NCBI GenBank assembly: GCA_900555855.1
Contig: USML01000009.1
Location: 1 to 28,040, forward strand
Length of the DNA stretch: 28,040 nt
Origin: an uncultured Eubacteriales bacterium
GTDB taxonomy: Bacteria; Bacillota; Clostridia; Oscillospirales; Butyricicoccaceae
Reading direction: 5' to 3'
The notes below the pieces were generated by a model. That model did not search any database and had not been told where the DNA came from. It worked only from the letters and a program-made list of their open reading frames with translations. A program made the position numbers and the translations under genes. This document shows, one piece after another, positions 6,976 through 14,697 of the stretch (position 1 is the stretch's first letter; each line of letters starts with the position of its first letter).

Positions 6976-8882
6976 AGCATGTGATCATCGGCACGGCGGG
7001 CCATGTGGACCACGGCAAGACCATGCTGGTCAAGGCTCTGACCGGCATCGACACTGACCGCCTGCTGGAGGAAAAAAAGCGGGGCATCACCATCGAGCTG
7101 GGCTTTGCCCATCTGGATTTTGACGACGGCACACAGGCGGGCATCGTGGATGTCCCCGGCCACGAAAAGCTCATCCGCAATATGCTGGCGGGGGCTGGCG
7201 GCATCGATCTGGCCATGCTGGTGGTGGCCGCTGACGAGGGCTTCATGCCCCAGACGGTGGAGCATCTGGGCATCCTGCAGCTTTTGGGCATCCGGGACGG
7301 CGTGGTGGTCATCACCAAGTGCGACATGGCGGATCCGGACTGGATCGACATGGTGCAGGAGGACATTGCCCAGCGGGTCAAGGGGACCTTTTTGGAGGGC
7401 AAGCCGGTGTTTCGCGTGTCTGCCGCCACGGGAGAGGGCATCCCGGAGCTGAAGGCGGCGCTGAAGGCGCTTGTGGCCGGCGCGGCAGAAAAGAGCCTGC
7501 GGGCGCCTTACCGGCTGCCCATCGACCGGGTCTTTTCCGTCGACGGCTTCGGCACCGTGGTCACGGGCACCCTCATCGAGGGCGCGGTGACGGTGGGCGA
7601 CGGGGCGGAGATCCTGCCCGGCGGGACGGTCTGCCGGGTGCGGAACCTGCAGGTCCACGGCAAGGATGTGGAGACGGCCTATGCGGGCCAGCGGGTGGCC
7701 ATCAATCTGGCGGGCGTGAAAAAGAGCGACCTGGCCCGGGGCGATACCATCGCCTGCCCCGGCTCGGTGCGCACTGCGCTGATGCTGGATGTGCGCCTGC
7801 AGAACCTGCGGGAGAGCCGCCGCACCATCCTCAACGGCTCGCAGGTGCATTTTTTCCATGGCTCCTCCGTGCGTCTGTGCAAGGTGGTGCTGCTGGATCG
7901 GGACGCGCTGCGCCCCGGCGAGAGCTGCTATGCCCAGCTGCGCATGACGGAGGAGATCTCCGCCCGGCCGGGCGACCGGTTCGTGGTGCGGTTTTATTCG
8001 CCGCTGGAGACCATCGGCGGCGGCGTGGTGCTGGACGACAGTCCCATGAAGCACAAGCGCAGCGATCCCCGGGTGCTGGAGGCGCTGGCCGTGAAGGAAA
8101 ACGGCTCCGGCGACCAGAAGCTGCTGCAGACGGTGGCGGAGCAGGGGCTGGCCCTGCCCACGGCGGAGCAGCTGGCAGCCAAGCTCCATCAGGAGCCGGA
8201 GGAGCTGGCGCGGCAGCTGCAGGATCTCTGCACGGCGGGCAAGGTCACGGAGCCGCTGCCCGGACGGTTTTTGGCGTCCTCCGTGCTGGACGCCCGCTGG
8301 GAAAGCTGCCGGAGCATTTTGGAGCAGTATCACCGGCAGAACCCGCTCCATGCGGGCATGCGGGTGGCGGAGCTGCGGCAGAAGCTCTTTAAGAACACCG
8401 ATCAGGCCGTCTGCGACGCGGTGCTGCGGGAGTTCGTCCGGGAGGGCAAGCTGCGGGCGGAGCGGGACCGGTTCGCGCTGGCGGAGTTTTCCGTCCATCT
8501 CACCAAGCGGCAGAGCGCCCTGAAGGAAAAGCTGCTGCAGATCTATCGGAAGGCCGGGCTGGAAACGCCGGGTCTGGATGAGGTCTATGCGGGCTTCGCC
8601 CCCAATGAGCTTACGGACTGCAAACAGGTGGTGGAGAGCCTGGTCTCCGGCGGCGAGCTGGTGATGCTCACGCCCCAGATCTGCATCCACCGGCAGGTCT
8701 ACGACGATATCGTGGAAAAGACCAGGGCCCATTTTGCCGAAAAGGACGAGCTGACGCTGGCGGAGTTCCGGGATCTGCTGGATACCTCCCGGAAATATGC
8801 GCTGGCGGTACTGGAATATTTTGACAAGAACAAAATGCTGAAAAAGGAAGGCGATATCCGCCGGATGGGTCAGGGCTTCTGA
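6972..8882 (+). CDS. selB: Selenocysteine-specific translation elongation factor SelB
   Basis: GTPase (636 aa) that delivers Sec-tRNA(Sec) to ribosomes at UGA codons marked by a SECIS hairpin. The EF-Tu-like G domain has the P-loop G10-HVDHGKT17, D60-VPGH64 and T115-K-C-D118. Beta-barrel domains 2-3 follow (RVFSVDGFGTVVTGTLIEG). The C-terminal third, about residues 370-636, is a chain of winged helices, the last ending in EFRDLLDTSRKYALAVLEYF, which in this family binds the SECIS RNA. It starts within the selA stop codon. Its client genes (grdB and grdA) and the tRNA it carries lie directly downstream, so the island is nearly self-contained for decoding apart from selD. Confidence 0.97.
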   Translation: MKHVIIGTAGHVDHGKTMLVKALTGIDTDRLLEEKKRGITIELGFAHLDFDDGTQAGIVDVPGHEKLIRNMLAGAGGIDLAMLVVAADEGFMPQTVEHLGILQLLGIRDGVVVITKCDMADPDWIDMVQEDIAQRVKGTFLEGKPVFRVSAATGEGIPELKAALKALVAGAAEKSLRAPYRLPIDRVFSVDGFGTVVTGTLIEGAVTVGDGAEILPGGTVCRVRNLQVHGKDVETAYAGQRVAINLAGVKKSDLARGDTIACPGSVRTALMLDVRLQNLRESRRTILNGSQVHFFHGSSVRLCKVVLLDRDALRPGESCYAQLRMTEEISARPGDRFVVRFYSPLETIGGGVVLDDSPMKHKRSDPRVLEALAVKENGSGDQKLLQTVAEQGLALPTAEQLAAKLHQEPEELARQLQDLCTAGKVTEPLPGRFLASSVLDARWESCRSILEQYHRQNPLHAGMRVAELRQKLFKNTDQAVCDAVLREFVREGKLRAERDRFALAEFSVHLTKRQSALKEKLLQIYRKAGLETPGLDEVYAGFAPNELTDCKQVVESLVSGGELVMLTPQICIHRQVYDDIVEKTRAHFAEKDELTLAEFRDLLDTSRKYALAVLEYFDKNKMLKKEGDIRRMGQGF

Positions 8883-8917
8883 AAAAGGCGAAGACTTGGA
8901 AAAAATGTTTTTTTCCA

Positions 8918-8946
8918 TTGTTTTTTGGGGAAAGCTATGGTATACT
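8918..8946 (+). promoter_or_regulatory. Promoter of the selenocysteine tRNA gene
   Basis: TTGTTT (8918-8923), a 17-bp spacer, and TATACT (8941-8946) preceded by TGG (extended -10). Start of transcription near 8953, seven bases before the mature tRNA. The tRNA is therefore expressed on its own and not only by read-through from selB. Confidence 0.75.
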
Positions 8947-8959
8947 GACTTTCGCATCC

Positions 8960-9056
8960 GGGAGCAGATGGGTGCTGGTGTGCCCCCTGGTCTTCAAAAC
9001 CAGTGAGGGTGGTGAAGAGCTGCCTAGGTGGGTTCGATTCCCACATGTTCCCGCCA
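8960..9056 (+). tRNA. selC: Selenocysteine tRNA, anticodon UCA
   Basis: About 97 nt, longer than ordinary tRNAs. Acceptor strand GGGAGCA (8960-8966) pairs with TGTTCCC (9046-9052, one G-U), followed by discriminator G and encoded CCA (9054-9056). The D stem is long (about six pairs) with a small loop. The anticodon stem is CTGGT (8987-8991) / ACCAG (8999-9003) with loop CTTCAAA, giving anticodon TCA at 8994-8996. A long extra arm (9004-9027) precedes the T arm GTGGG-TTCGATT-CCCAC (9028-9044). The UCA anticodon, extra arm and neighbouring selB make the identity firm. Confidence 0.96.
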
Positions 9057-9060
9057 AAGG

Positions 9061-9095
9061 CACCGCGGCAGGGCCAAATCCTGCCGCGGTGTTTT
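9061..9095 (+). terminator. Rho-independent terminator of selC
   Basis: A perfect 12-bp stem, CACCGCGGCAGG (9061-9072) with CCTGCCGCGGTG (9080-9091), then TTTT. It starts five bases after the tRNA CCA. Confidence 0.92.
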
Positions 9096-9165
9096 CTGTC
9101 CAAAAAAGCAAGAAAAAACCTTCGCTTTTCCGGCAAAGAAACGGTATTTTCCGGGGACAGGGGGC

Positions 9166-9194
9166 TTTACAAGCAGAAAAAAATTCGGTATAAT
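9166..9194 (+). promoter_or_regulatory. Promoter of the glycine reductase operon
   Basis: TTTACA (9166-9171), an exact 17-bp spacer, and the consensus TATAAT (9189-9194). Start of transcription is expected near 9201, giving an untranslated leader of about 295 nt before grdX. This is the best sigma-A-type promoter in the window, fitting a highly expressed catabolic operon. Confidence 0.85.
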
Positions 9195-9202
9195 ATCAAT
9201 GG

Positions 9203-9223
9203 TTTGGTGGGTCTTCCGCCAAA
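9203..9223 (+). other. Hairpin at the 5' end of the grd transcript
   Basis: TTTGGTGG (9203-9210) pairs with CCGCCAAA (9216-9223), one G-U pair, loop GTCTT. It would begin within a few bases of the predicted transcription start, a position typical of 5' stabilising hairpins. Confidence 0.45.
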
Positions 9224-9253
9224 TGATCGGAAATATAAATATAAGTTGGAGGA

Positions 9254-9430
9254 AACTTCCGGGAAATCTGCCCTGCGGGGCGGGACCGACGGAATAAACC
9301 AGCGGCCGCCTGCCGCTGGCGAACATCTCAGGTAAACAGACCGGAAGCGGACGACACTCTGGAGAGCGAAAGCACCAAAGGAGCAACCTGCCGCACAAAC
9401 AGGGAATCTCTCAGGTTTCAGAACAGAGCG
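9254..9430 (+). ncRNA. Tandem glycine riboswitch
   Basis: Two glycine aptamers sit in series. Aptamer 1 is closed by CTTCCGG (9256-9262) with CCGGAAG (9341-9347) and holds the conserved CATCTCAGGTAAACAGAC segment. Aptamer 2 is closed by CTCTG (9357-9361) with CAGAG (9424-9428) and holds GGAGAGCGAAAGCACCAAAG and ATCTCTCAGGTTTCAGAACA, matching the family core. The short linker GCGGACGACA between them is normal for the tandem form. An intrinsic terminator follows directly and grdX-grdEB lie downstream, so glycine should switch its own reductive catabolism on by preventing termination. Direction of control is inferred from the family. Confidence 0.93.
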
Positions 9431-9432
9431 GA

Positions 9433-9474
9433 GCGGCACAGCTTTTTTGCTATGCTGTTCCGCCTTTTTCTTTT
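9433..9474 (+). terminator. Riboswitch expression-platform terminator
   Basis: GCGGCACAGC (9433-9442) pairs with GCTGTTCCGC (9454-9463), one C-T mismatch, followed by CTTTTTCTTTT. It starts four bases after the last P1 pair of aptamer 2, so folding of the aptamer and of the terminator can compete. Confidence 0.8.
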
Positions 9475-9494
9475 CAGAGAGCCCGGGAGGTATC

Positions 9495-9908
9495 ATGGAA
9501 AGCGCAGCAGAGCTCCGGATCGTGACGAATAACCCGCTGGTCAGGCAGTGCCTGCCGGAGCGGTATGAGGTGGATTATGAGGAGACCGGCTACCGGGAGA
9601 TCCTGGTGAAGGTGCGGGACCTGGTCTATGCGGGGCATCGGATGTATACCCATCCCCTGTCCGGCAGCGTCAAGCCCAAGGAAACGCCTTATAAAACCAT
9701 CGCCGTCTCCAGAAAAGCCCGCGGCATGGACGCGATGGAGGCCGCGCTGATCTCCTCCGCCATCGAGACCTACGACAAGTTTACCCCCCACAGGCGGGAG
9801 CTGACGGAGAAGATCCTGAAGGATTTTCAGCTGGTGGACTATACCCTGATCTGCGGCGCCCTGGATCTGGACGCCCTCTCGGGTCTTAGTAATAGAAGGA
9901 ATTTCTAA
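9495..9908 (+). CDS. grdX: GrdX family protein
   Basis: First gene behind the glycine riboswitch (137 aa). GrdX is a small soluble protein encoded in many glycine-reductase operons; its biochemical role is not established. Recognisable segments are RIVTNNPLVRQCLPERYEVD near the N terminus, VLVKVRDLVYAGHRMYTHPL-like residues around 36-55 (here ILVKVRDLVY), GSVKPKETPYKTI, and DYTLICGALDLDAL near the C terminus. I chose ATG 9495 because GGGAGG (9485-9490) precedes it; an in-frame upstream start would lie within the terminator. It is separated from grdE by 24 bases, so cotranscription is certain in practice. Confidence 0.9.
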   Translation: MESAAELRIVTNNPLVRQCLPERYEVDYEETGYREILVKVRDLVYAGHRMYTHPLSGSVKPKETPYKTIAVSRKARGMDAMEAALISSAIETYDKFTPHRRELTEKILKDFQLVDYTLICGALDLDALSGLSNRRNF

Positions 9909-9932
9909 AAACGGAAGAAGGAGGTGTTCGCT

Positions 9933-11231
9933 TTGAAGTTGGAACTGGGTTTTATCCAGATTAACGACATTCAATTTTCAAACGAATGCAAGGTAGAAAA
10001 CGGAACGCTCTTCGTGGACGCGGAAGCCGTGAAGGCTTTCATGTACCAGGATGACGATGTCCGGCAGTGGGTCAAGGAGTTCAGCTTTGACATTGCCAGA
10101 CCCGGCGAGAGCGTTCGCATCACCCCTGTCAAGGATGTGATCGAGCCCCGCGTGAAGGTGGAGGGCCCCGGCGGCGAGTTCCCCGGCGTCATTTCCAAGG
10201 TGGATACCGTGGGCTCCGGCCGCACCCATGTGCTCCGCGGCATGGCCGTGGTCACTGCCGGTAAGATCGTGGGCTTCCAGGAGGGCATCATCGACATGAC
10301 CGGCCCCGGCGCCCAGTATACGCCCTTCAGCAAGCTGCAGAATTTCGTGGTCGTGGCCGAGCCCGTGGCGGACTATATGGAGCATCGCCATGAGTATGAG
10401 CACGCCGTCCGCATCGCCGGTCTGCGCGCCGCCACCTTCCTGGGCGAGCTGGCCCGGGAGCTGACCCCCGACGAGGTCAAGACCTTCGAGACCTACGGTA
10501 TCAAGGAGGGCATCGAGAAGCTGCCCGGCCTGCCCCGCGTTGGCTATGTGCATATGCTGCAGTCCCAGGGCCTGCTGCATGACACCTATGTCTACGGCGT
10601 GGACGCCAAGCGCTCTCTGACCACCATCATTTATCCCACCGAGACCATGGACGGCGCGATCCTGTCCGGTAACTGCGTGTCTGCCTGCGACAAGAACACC
10701 ACCTACCATCATCAGAACAACCCTGTGGTGGCCGAGCTGTTCGCTGCCCACGGCAAGACGCTGAACTATGTCTGCAACATCATCACCAATGAAAATGTCT
10801 ATCTGGCCGACAAGCAGCGCTCCTCTGACTGGACCGCGAAGCTCTGCCGCCTGCTGGATCTGGACGGCGCCATCGTCTCTCAGGAGGGCTTCGGCAACCC
10901 CGATACCGACCTGATCATGAACACCAAGAAGATCGAGCTTCAGGGCGTTAAGACCACCATCATCACCGATGAATATGCCGGTCAGGATGGCAAGTCCCAG
11001 TCTCTGGCCGACGCCGATCCTCTGGCCGACGCTGTGGTCACCGGCGGCAACGCCAATGAGGTGATCCATCTGCCCAAGCTGGACAAGGTCATCGGCACGC
11101 TGGATTATGTGGATGTTATCGCCGGCGGCCATGCAGGCTCCCTGCAGCCCGACGGCTCCATCGAGGCGGAGCTCCAGGTCATCACCGGCGCCACCAACGA
11201 GATGGGCTTTAACTGCTACAGCGCCAGATAA
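9933..11231 (+). CDS. grdE: Glycine reductase component B, GrdE proprotein (alpha and beta subunits)
   Basis: Substrate-binding component of glycine reductase (432 aa). The family makes one proprotein that is cleaved before a cysteine, which then becomes a pyruvoyl (carbonyl) group that binds the amino group of glycine as a Schiff base. The cleavage site is visible as GNCVSACDKNTTYHHQNNP; the expected cysteine is C248, preceded by asparagine, corresponding to the site near residue 242 in described homologues. The C terminus reads GATNEMGFNCYSAR. The start is TTG 9933 (M-K-L-E-L-G-F-I-Q-I), with an almost perfect AAGGAGG (9918-9924) eight bases away; no ATG fits. It is followed 22 bases later by its partner grdB. 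Confidence 0.95.
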   Translation: MKLELGFIQINDIQFSNECKVENGTLFVDAEAVKAFMYQDDDVRQWVKEFSFDIARPGESVRITPVKDVIEPRVKVEGPGGEFPGVISKVDTVGSGRTHVLRGMAVVTAGKIVGFQEGIIDMTGPGAQYTPFSKLQNFVVVAEPVADYMEHRHEYEHAVRIAGLRAATFLGELARELTPDEVKTFETYGIKEGIEKLPGLPRVGYVHMLQSQGLLHDTYVYGVDAKRSLTTIIYPTETMDGAILSGNCVSACDKNTTYHHQNNPVVAELFAAHGKTLNYVCNIITNENVYLADKQRSSDWTAKLCRLLDLDGAIVSQEGFGNPDTDLIMNTKKIELQGVKTTIITDEYAGQDGKSQSLADADPLADAVVTGGNANEVIHLPKLDKVIGTLDYVDVIAGGHAGSLQPDGSIEAELQVITGATNEMGFNCYSAR

Positions 11232-11253
11232 CGAAAGGAAAGGAGGAAACACC

Positions 11254-12558
11254 ATGAGCTATCGTGTCGTACACTATATCAACCAGTTCTTCGCCCAGAT
11301 CGGCGGCGAGGAAATGGCTCACATCGCTCCCGAGCTGCGGGAGGGCTTCGTCGGCCCCGGTATGGCCCTGAATCAGGCCTGGAAGGGCGAGGCGGAGATC
11401 GTGAAGACCATCGTCTGCGGCGACTCCTATTTTGCAGAGCATGAGAAGGACGCCAAGGCGCAGATCCTGGAATGGGTCAAGGCGGAAAAGCCCGATCTGT
11501 TCATCGCGGGTCCCGCCTTCAACGCCGGCCGTTACGGCTATGCCTGCGCCAACATCTGCGCGGCCGTCAAGGAGGAGCTGGGCATCCCCGTGCTCACCGG
11601 TATGTATGAAGAGAACCCCGGCGCAGATCTGAAGAACAAGGTCATGATCGTCGCCACCGCCAACTCCGCCGCCGGTATGCGCAAGGCCGCCCCCGTGATG
11701 GCCAACCTGGCCCTGAAGATCATGAAGGGCGAGAAGATCGGCGCTTCCTGCGAGGAAGGCTATATGAACATGGGCGTCCGCGTGAACTTCTTCGAGAAGG
11801 AGCGGGGCGCAAAGCGCGCCGTGGATATGCTGGTGAAGAAGCTGGCGGGCAAGCCCTTCGTTACCGAATATCCCATGCCGTCCTTCGACCGCGTTCCCCC
11901 CAATCCCGCTGTTAAGGATCTGTCCAAGGCGACCATCGCCCTGTGCACCTCCGGCGGTATCGTCCCCAAGGGCAACCCCGATCATATCGAATCCTCTTCT
12001 GCCTCTCACTATGGCGAATACAACATCGCCGGCGTGCAGAGCCTGACCTCTGACAAGTATGAGACCGCCCACGGCGGCTACGACCCTGTCTATGCCAATG
12101 AGGATCCCAACCGCGTCCTGCCCGTGGATGTGCTCCGCGAGTTTGAGCGGGAGGGCAAGATCGGCAAGCTCCATGATTTCTTCTACACCACCGTTGGTAA
12201 CGGAACCGCCGTTGCTTCCGCCAAGGCCTTCGCCGCGGATTACGCGAAGAAGCTGCTGGCAGCCGGCGTCGACGCCGTTATCATGACCTCCACTTGAGGC
12301 ACCTGCACGCGTTGCGGTGCAACGATGGTCAAAGAAATTGAGCGTGCCGGCATCCCCGTGGTGCATATGTGCACGGTCACCCCGATCTCCATGACGGTGG
12401 GCGCCAACCGGATCGTTCCCACCATCGCCATTCCTCATCCCCTGGGCAACCCCGCCCTGTCTCATGAGGAGGAATATGCCCTGCGGAAGAAGCTGGTCAG
12501 CCGCGCTCTGGAAGCCCTGGCCACTCCCGTTGAGGACCAAACCATTTTTGAGGCTTGA
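11254..12558 (+). CDS. grdB: Glycine reductase component B gamma subunit, selenoprotein GrdB
   Basis: Selenocysteine-containing subunit (434 aa with UGA read through) that takes the glycine Schiff base from GrdE and passes the carboxymethyl group to GrdA. The reading frame begins MSYRVVHYINQFFAQIGGEE at ATG 11254, preceded by AAAGGAGG. An in-frame TGA at 12295-12297 encodes selenocysteine 348; reading on gives U-G-T-C-T-R-C-G-A-T and a conserved C-terminal part ending DQTIFEA at 12558. The downstream sequence stays in frame without any other stop and is typical of GrdB, and a SECIS-type hairpin follows the TGA. Annotation that stops at 12297 would cut 86 residues, including the two cysteines near the selenocysteine. 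Confidence 0.96.
12295..12320 (+). promoter_or_regulatory. Selenocysteine UGA and bacterial SECIS hairpin of grdB
   Basis: TGA at 12295-12297 is followed immediately by a stem-loop: GCACC (12299-12303), a bulged T, GCA (12305-12307), loop CGCGT, TGC (12313-12315), GGTGC (12316-12320). A bulged U near a small G-containing loop just 3' of the codon is what SelB recognises in bacteria. Confidence 0.75.
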
Positions 12559-12586
12559 TTCTCAGGCATATAACCAAGCGTTTTCT

Positions 12587-12616
12587 CCCTCCCGGAGACT
12601 GCGGCCTCCGGGAGGG
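12587..12616 (+). other. Stable intercistronic hairpin in the grdB-trxB gap
   Basis: CCCTCCCGGAG (12587-12597) pairs perfectly with CTCCGGGAGGG (12606-12616). No T-run follows, so it is not a classical terminator. The rest of the gap (12559-12803, 245 bases) has a second, weaker nested fold (GGGAAG 12658-12663 with CTTCCC 12684-12689, GGAG/CTCC inside) followed by GTCTGTTTT, and no gene. A role in mRNA processing, stability or partial termination between grdB and trxB is inferred. Confidence 0.6.
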
Positions 12617-12803
12617 CCCCACAAAGCCAGCGCGTTTGCGGGGCAAAAAAGCGGACGGGGAAGGTCGGGAGAAGGCTCCGGATCTTCCCGGTCTGTTTTG
12701 CGGCGGCCGGGAATGAAACAATTTGTTTTTCCAAGCCTGCGGGCGGGGAGGAACAGCGATAGACCGTGATTATTTTTATCGTGACAGTAAGGAGCGAAAT
12801 TGC

Positions 12804-13742
12804 ATGGACAAGATTTATGATGTGATCGTTTTGGGCGCAGGCCCTGCCGGCCTGACTGCCGGGCTTTATGCCGGCCGCGCCCGTCTGGACACCCTGATCA
12901 TCGAAAAGGGCCAGGACGGCGGCCAGATCGCCATCACCGATGAGATCGAAAACTATCCCGGCGGCGTGGAAGGCGATTCCGGCCGCAGCCTGATCGAGCG
13001 CATGACCAAGCAGGCGGAGCATTTCGGCGCCCAGCGGGTCAGCGACACCATCAAGAGCGTGGAGCTCTCCGGCGAAGTGAAGAAGCTCACCGGCCTGAAG
13101 GGCGAATATCTGGCCCACGCGGTGATCATCGCCACCGGCGCCTTCCCCAAGCCCATCGGCTGCAAGAACGAAGGTAAATATATCGGCAAGGGCATCTCCT
13201 TCTGCGCCACCTGCGACGCCGCGTTTTTCGAGGACTTTGAGGTCTATGTGGTGGGCGGCGGCGATTCTGCCGTGGAAGAGGCCATGTATCTCACCAAGTT
13301 TGCCCGCAAGGTCACCATCATCCATCGCCGCAACGAGCTGCGGGCGGCCAAGTCCATTCAGGAGAAGGCCTTCAAGAACCCCAAGCTGCACTTCATGTGG
13401 GACACCGTTGTGGACGAAGTGGGCGGCGACGAGCTCATGAGCTACATGGTGGTCAAAAATGTGAAGACCGGCGAGCTGACCCGCATCGACGCCGATCCCG
13501 ACGACGGCATCTTCGGCCTGTTTGGCTTCATCGGCTACAATCCCAATTCCGCCCTGTTTGAGGGGATGCTGGATATGGATCGGGGCTATATCCTCACCGA
13601 CGCTGATATGCACACCAACCTGGAGGGCGTCTATGCCGCCGGCGATATCCGCGTCAAGTCCCTGCGTCAGGTGGTCACTGCCTGCGCCGATGGCGCCATC
13701 GCCGCCATGCAGGTGGAAAAGTTCATCTCGGAAAAGAAATAA
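12804..13742 (+). CDS. trxB: Thioredoxin reductase of the glycine reductase system
   Basis: FAD enzyme (312 aa) that passes electrons from NADPH to thioredoxin, which re-reduces the selenoproteins. Visible motifs are the FAD-binding VIVLGAGPAGLTAGLYAGRA, the redox pair C134-A-T-C137 (SFCATCDAAFF), the NADPH-binding VVGGGDSAVEEAMYL with HRRNELRA, and the C-terminal FAD segment LEGVYAAGDIR. Length is standard. ATG 12804 has AAGGAGCG (12789-12796) upstream. It lies between grdB and grdA, not at the operon start as in some described grd clusters, and is followed 38 bases later by trxA. Specific pairing with that thioredoxin is inferred from position. Confidence 0.95.
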   Translation: MDKIYDVIVLGAGPAGLTAGLYAGRARLDTLIIEKGQDGGQIAITDEIENYPGGVEGDSGRSLIERMTKQAEHFGAQRVSDTIKSVELSGEVKKLTGLKGEYLAHAVIIATGAFPKPIGCKNEGKYIGKGISFCATCDAAFFEDFEVYVVGGGDSAVEEAMYLTKFARKVTIIHRRNELRAAKSIQEKAFKNPKLHFMWDTVVDEVGGDELMSYMVVKNVKTGELTRIDADPDDGIFGLFGFIGYNPNSALFEGMLDMDRGYILTDADMHTNLEGVYAAGDIRVKSLRQVVTACADGAIAAMQVEKFISEKK

Positions 13743-13780
13743 GCGCAAGAATATATCAATTATAAAAGGAGATAAGTATT

Positions 13781-14098
13781 ATGCTGGAACTGGACAAGAA
13801 TACCTTTGAAGCGGAAGTGCTGCAGGCCCCGGGCAAGATCCTGGTGGATTTCTATGGTGATGGCTGCGTTCCCTGCGCCGCGCTGATGCCCCATGTGCAC
13901 GCGTTTGCCGAGACCTACGGCGACAAGATCAAGTTCTGCGCGCTGAACACCACCAAGGCCCGCCGCCTGGCCATCGGCCAGAAGATCATGGGCCTGCCCG
14001 TCATCGCCATCTATGAAAACGGCGCCATGATCGACAGCTGCGTCAAGGACGACGCTACGCCGGAGAATGTGGAAGCCATGATCAAGAAGTACTGCTGA
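13781..14098 (+). CDS. trxA: Thioredoxin of the glycine reductase system with GCVPC active site
   Basis: Thioredoxin-fold protein (105 aa), electron donor to the glycine reductase selenoproteins. The active site is G28-C29-V-P-C32 within DFYGDGCVPCAALMP, in place of the usual WCGPC. The GCVPC variant is known from thioredoxins of amino-acid-fermenting clostridia such as Eubacterium acidaminophilum. The cis-proline (MGLPVIAIYENG) is present. ATG 13781 follows AAAGGAGATAA. It is encoded directly after trxB and ahead of grdA, the selenoprotein it is expected to serve. Confidence 0.93.
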   Translation: MLELDKNTFEAEVLQAPGKILVDFYGDGCVPCAALMPHVHAFAETYGDKIKFCALNTTKARRLAIGQKIMGLPVIAIYENGAMIDSCVKDDATPENVEAMIKKYC

Positions 14099-14134
14099 GC
14101 AGTACCGGCTTCCCACAGGCTTCCCATTATTTTA

Positions 14135-14160
14135 TATAGTCGGGCGCGAGCCCTGCTATA
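14135..14160 (+). other. GNRA-capped hairpin directly upstream of the grdA ribosome site
   Basis: TATAG (14135-14139) pairs with CTATA (14156-14160), a T-G wobble and one C-T mismatch follow, then GGGC (14142-14145) / GCCC (14150-14153) closes a GCGA tetraloop. The grdA ribosome site AAGGAGG begins 10 bases after the hairpin. Such a structure can protect a processed 5' end. No clear promoter is seen in the trxA-grdA gap. Confidence 0.5.
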
Positions 14161-14184
14161 AATCTTGAAGAAGGAGGATAAGAC

Positions 14185-14664
14185 ATGAGCATCTTAAAGG
14201 GCAAGAAGGTCGTCATCATCGGCGACCGTGACGGCATCCCCGGTCCCGCCATTGCGGCGTGCGCCGAGTCTGCCGGAGCCGAAGTTGTTTTCTCCTCGAC
14301 GGAGTGCTTCGTCTGAACTGCCGCTGGTGCAATGGATCTGGAAAATCAGAAGAGAGTCAAGGAGTTTGCCGAACAGTACGGCCCCGAGAACGTTGTTGTT
14401 CTGCTGGGCGCGTCTGAGGGCGAAGCTTCCGGTCTCGCTGCTGAGACGGTCACCAACGGTGACCCCACCTTTGCCGGTCCGTTGACAGGAGTCCAGTTGG
14501 GACTCACGGTTTACCATGTGTGCGAGCCTGAAGTAAAGGCTGAGTTCGATGAGGCTGTCTACGACGAGCAGGTCTCCATGATGGAGATGGTTCTGGATGT
14601 TGATGATATCATCAACGAAATGAGCAGCATCCGCGAGCAATACTGCAAGTACTTGGGCAAATGA
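14185..14664 (+). CDS. grdA: Glycine reductase selenoprotein A
   Basis: Small acidic selenoprotein (159 aa with UGA read through) that carries the carboxymethyl group as a selenoether between component B and component C. It begins [20 protein letters not shown] at ATG 14185 (AAGGAGG at 14171-14177). An in-frame TGA at 14314-14316 encodes selenocysteine 44 in the canonical motif C41-F-V-U44-T-A-A-G-A-M-D-L-E. The frame then stays open to TGA 14664, ending [11 protein letters not shown]41 and U44 form the redox pair re-reduced by thioredoxin. Without read-through only a 43-residue stub would be predicted. The position of Sec44 matches described GrdA proteins. Confidence 0.97.
14314..14345 (+). 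promoter_or_regulatory. Selenocysteine UGA of grdA with weak SECIS candidate
   Basis: TGA at 14314-14316. Directly downstream, TGC (14319-14321) can pair with GCA (14329-14331) around the loop CGCTGGT, with poor outer pairing. The location is right for a bacterial SECIS, but the fold I can draw by eye is weak. Confidence 0.4.
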
Positions 14665-14673
14665 CCAAGCTCC

Positions 14674-14697
14674 GGGGCGGCGGGCTTCCGCCGCCCC
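14674..14697 (+). other. Very stable hairpin just after grdA
   Basis: A perfect 10-bp GC stem, GGGGCGGCGG (14674-14683) with CCGCCGCCCC (14688-14697), loop GCTT. It is nine bases past the grdA stop and has no T-run, so it is likely a 3' stability or processing element rather than a full terminator. grdC follows 75 bases later. Confidence 0.6.

Noticed and set aside
9924..9932. GTG 9924 as the start of grdE
   Set aside because: It overlaps the AAGGAGG ribosome site itself; TTG 9933 is eight bases downstream and gives the family N terminus M-K-L-E-L-G.
11254..12297. grdB as a gene truncated by a stop, with a separate small gene at 12325-12558
   Set aside because: Same frame, conserved GrdB sequence on both sides, SECIS hairpin after the TGA, and the Sec machinery next door. 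It is one selenoprotein gene.
14185..14316. grdA as a pseudogene or 43-codon stub, with a separate gene starting at 14332
   Set aside because: The TGA lies in the canonical C-F-V-U motif of GrdA; ATG 14332 is simply an internal methionine without a ribosome site.
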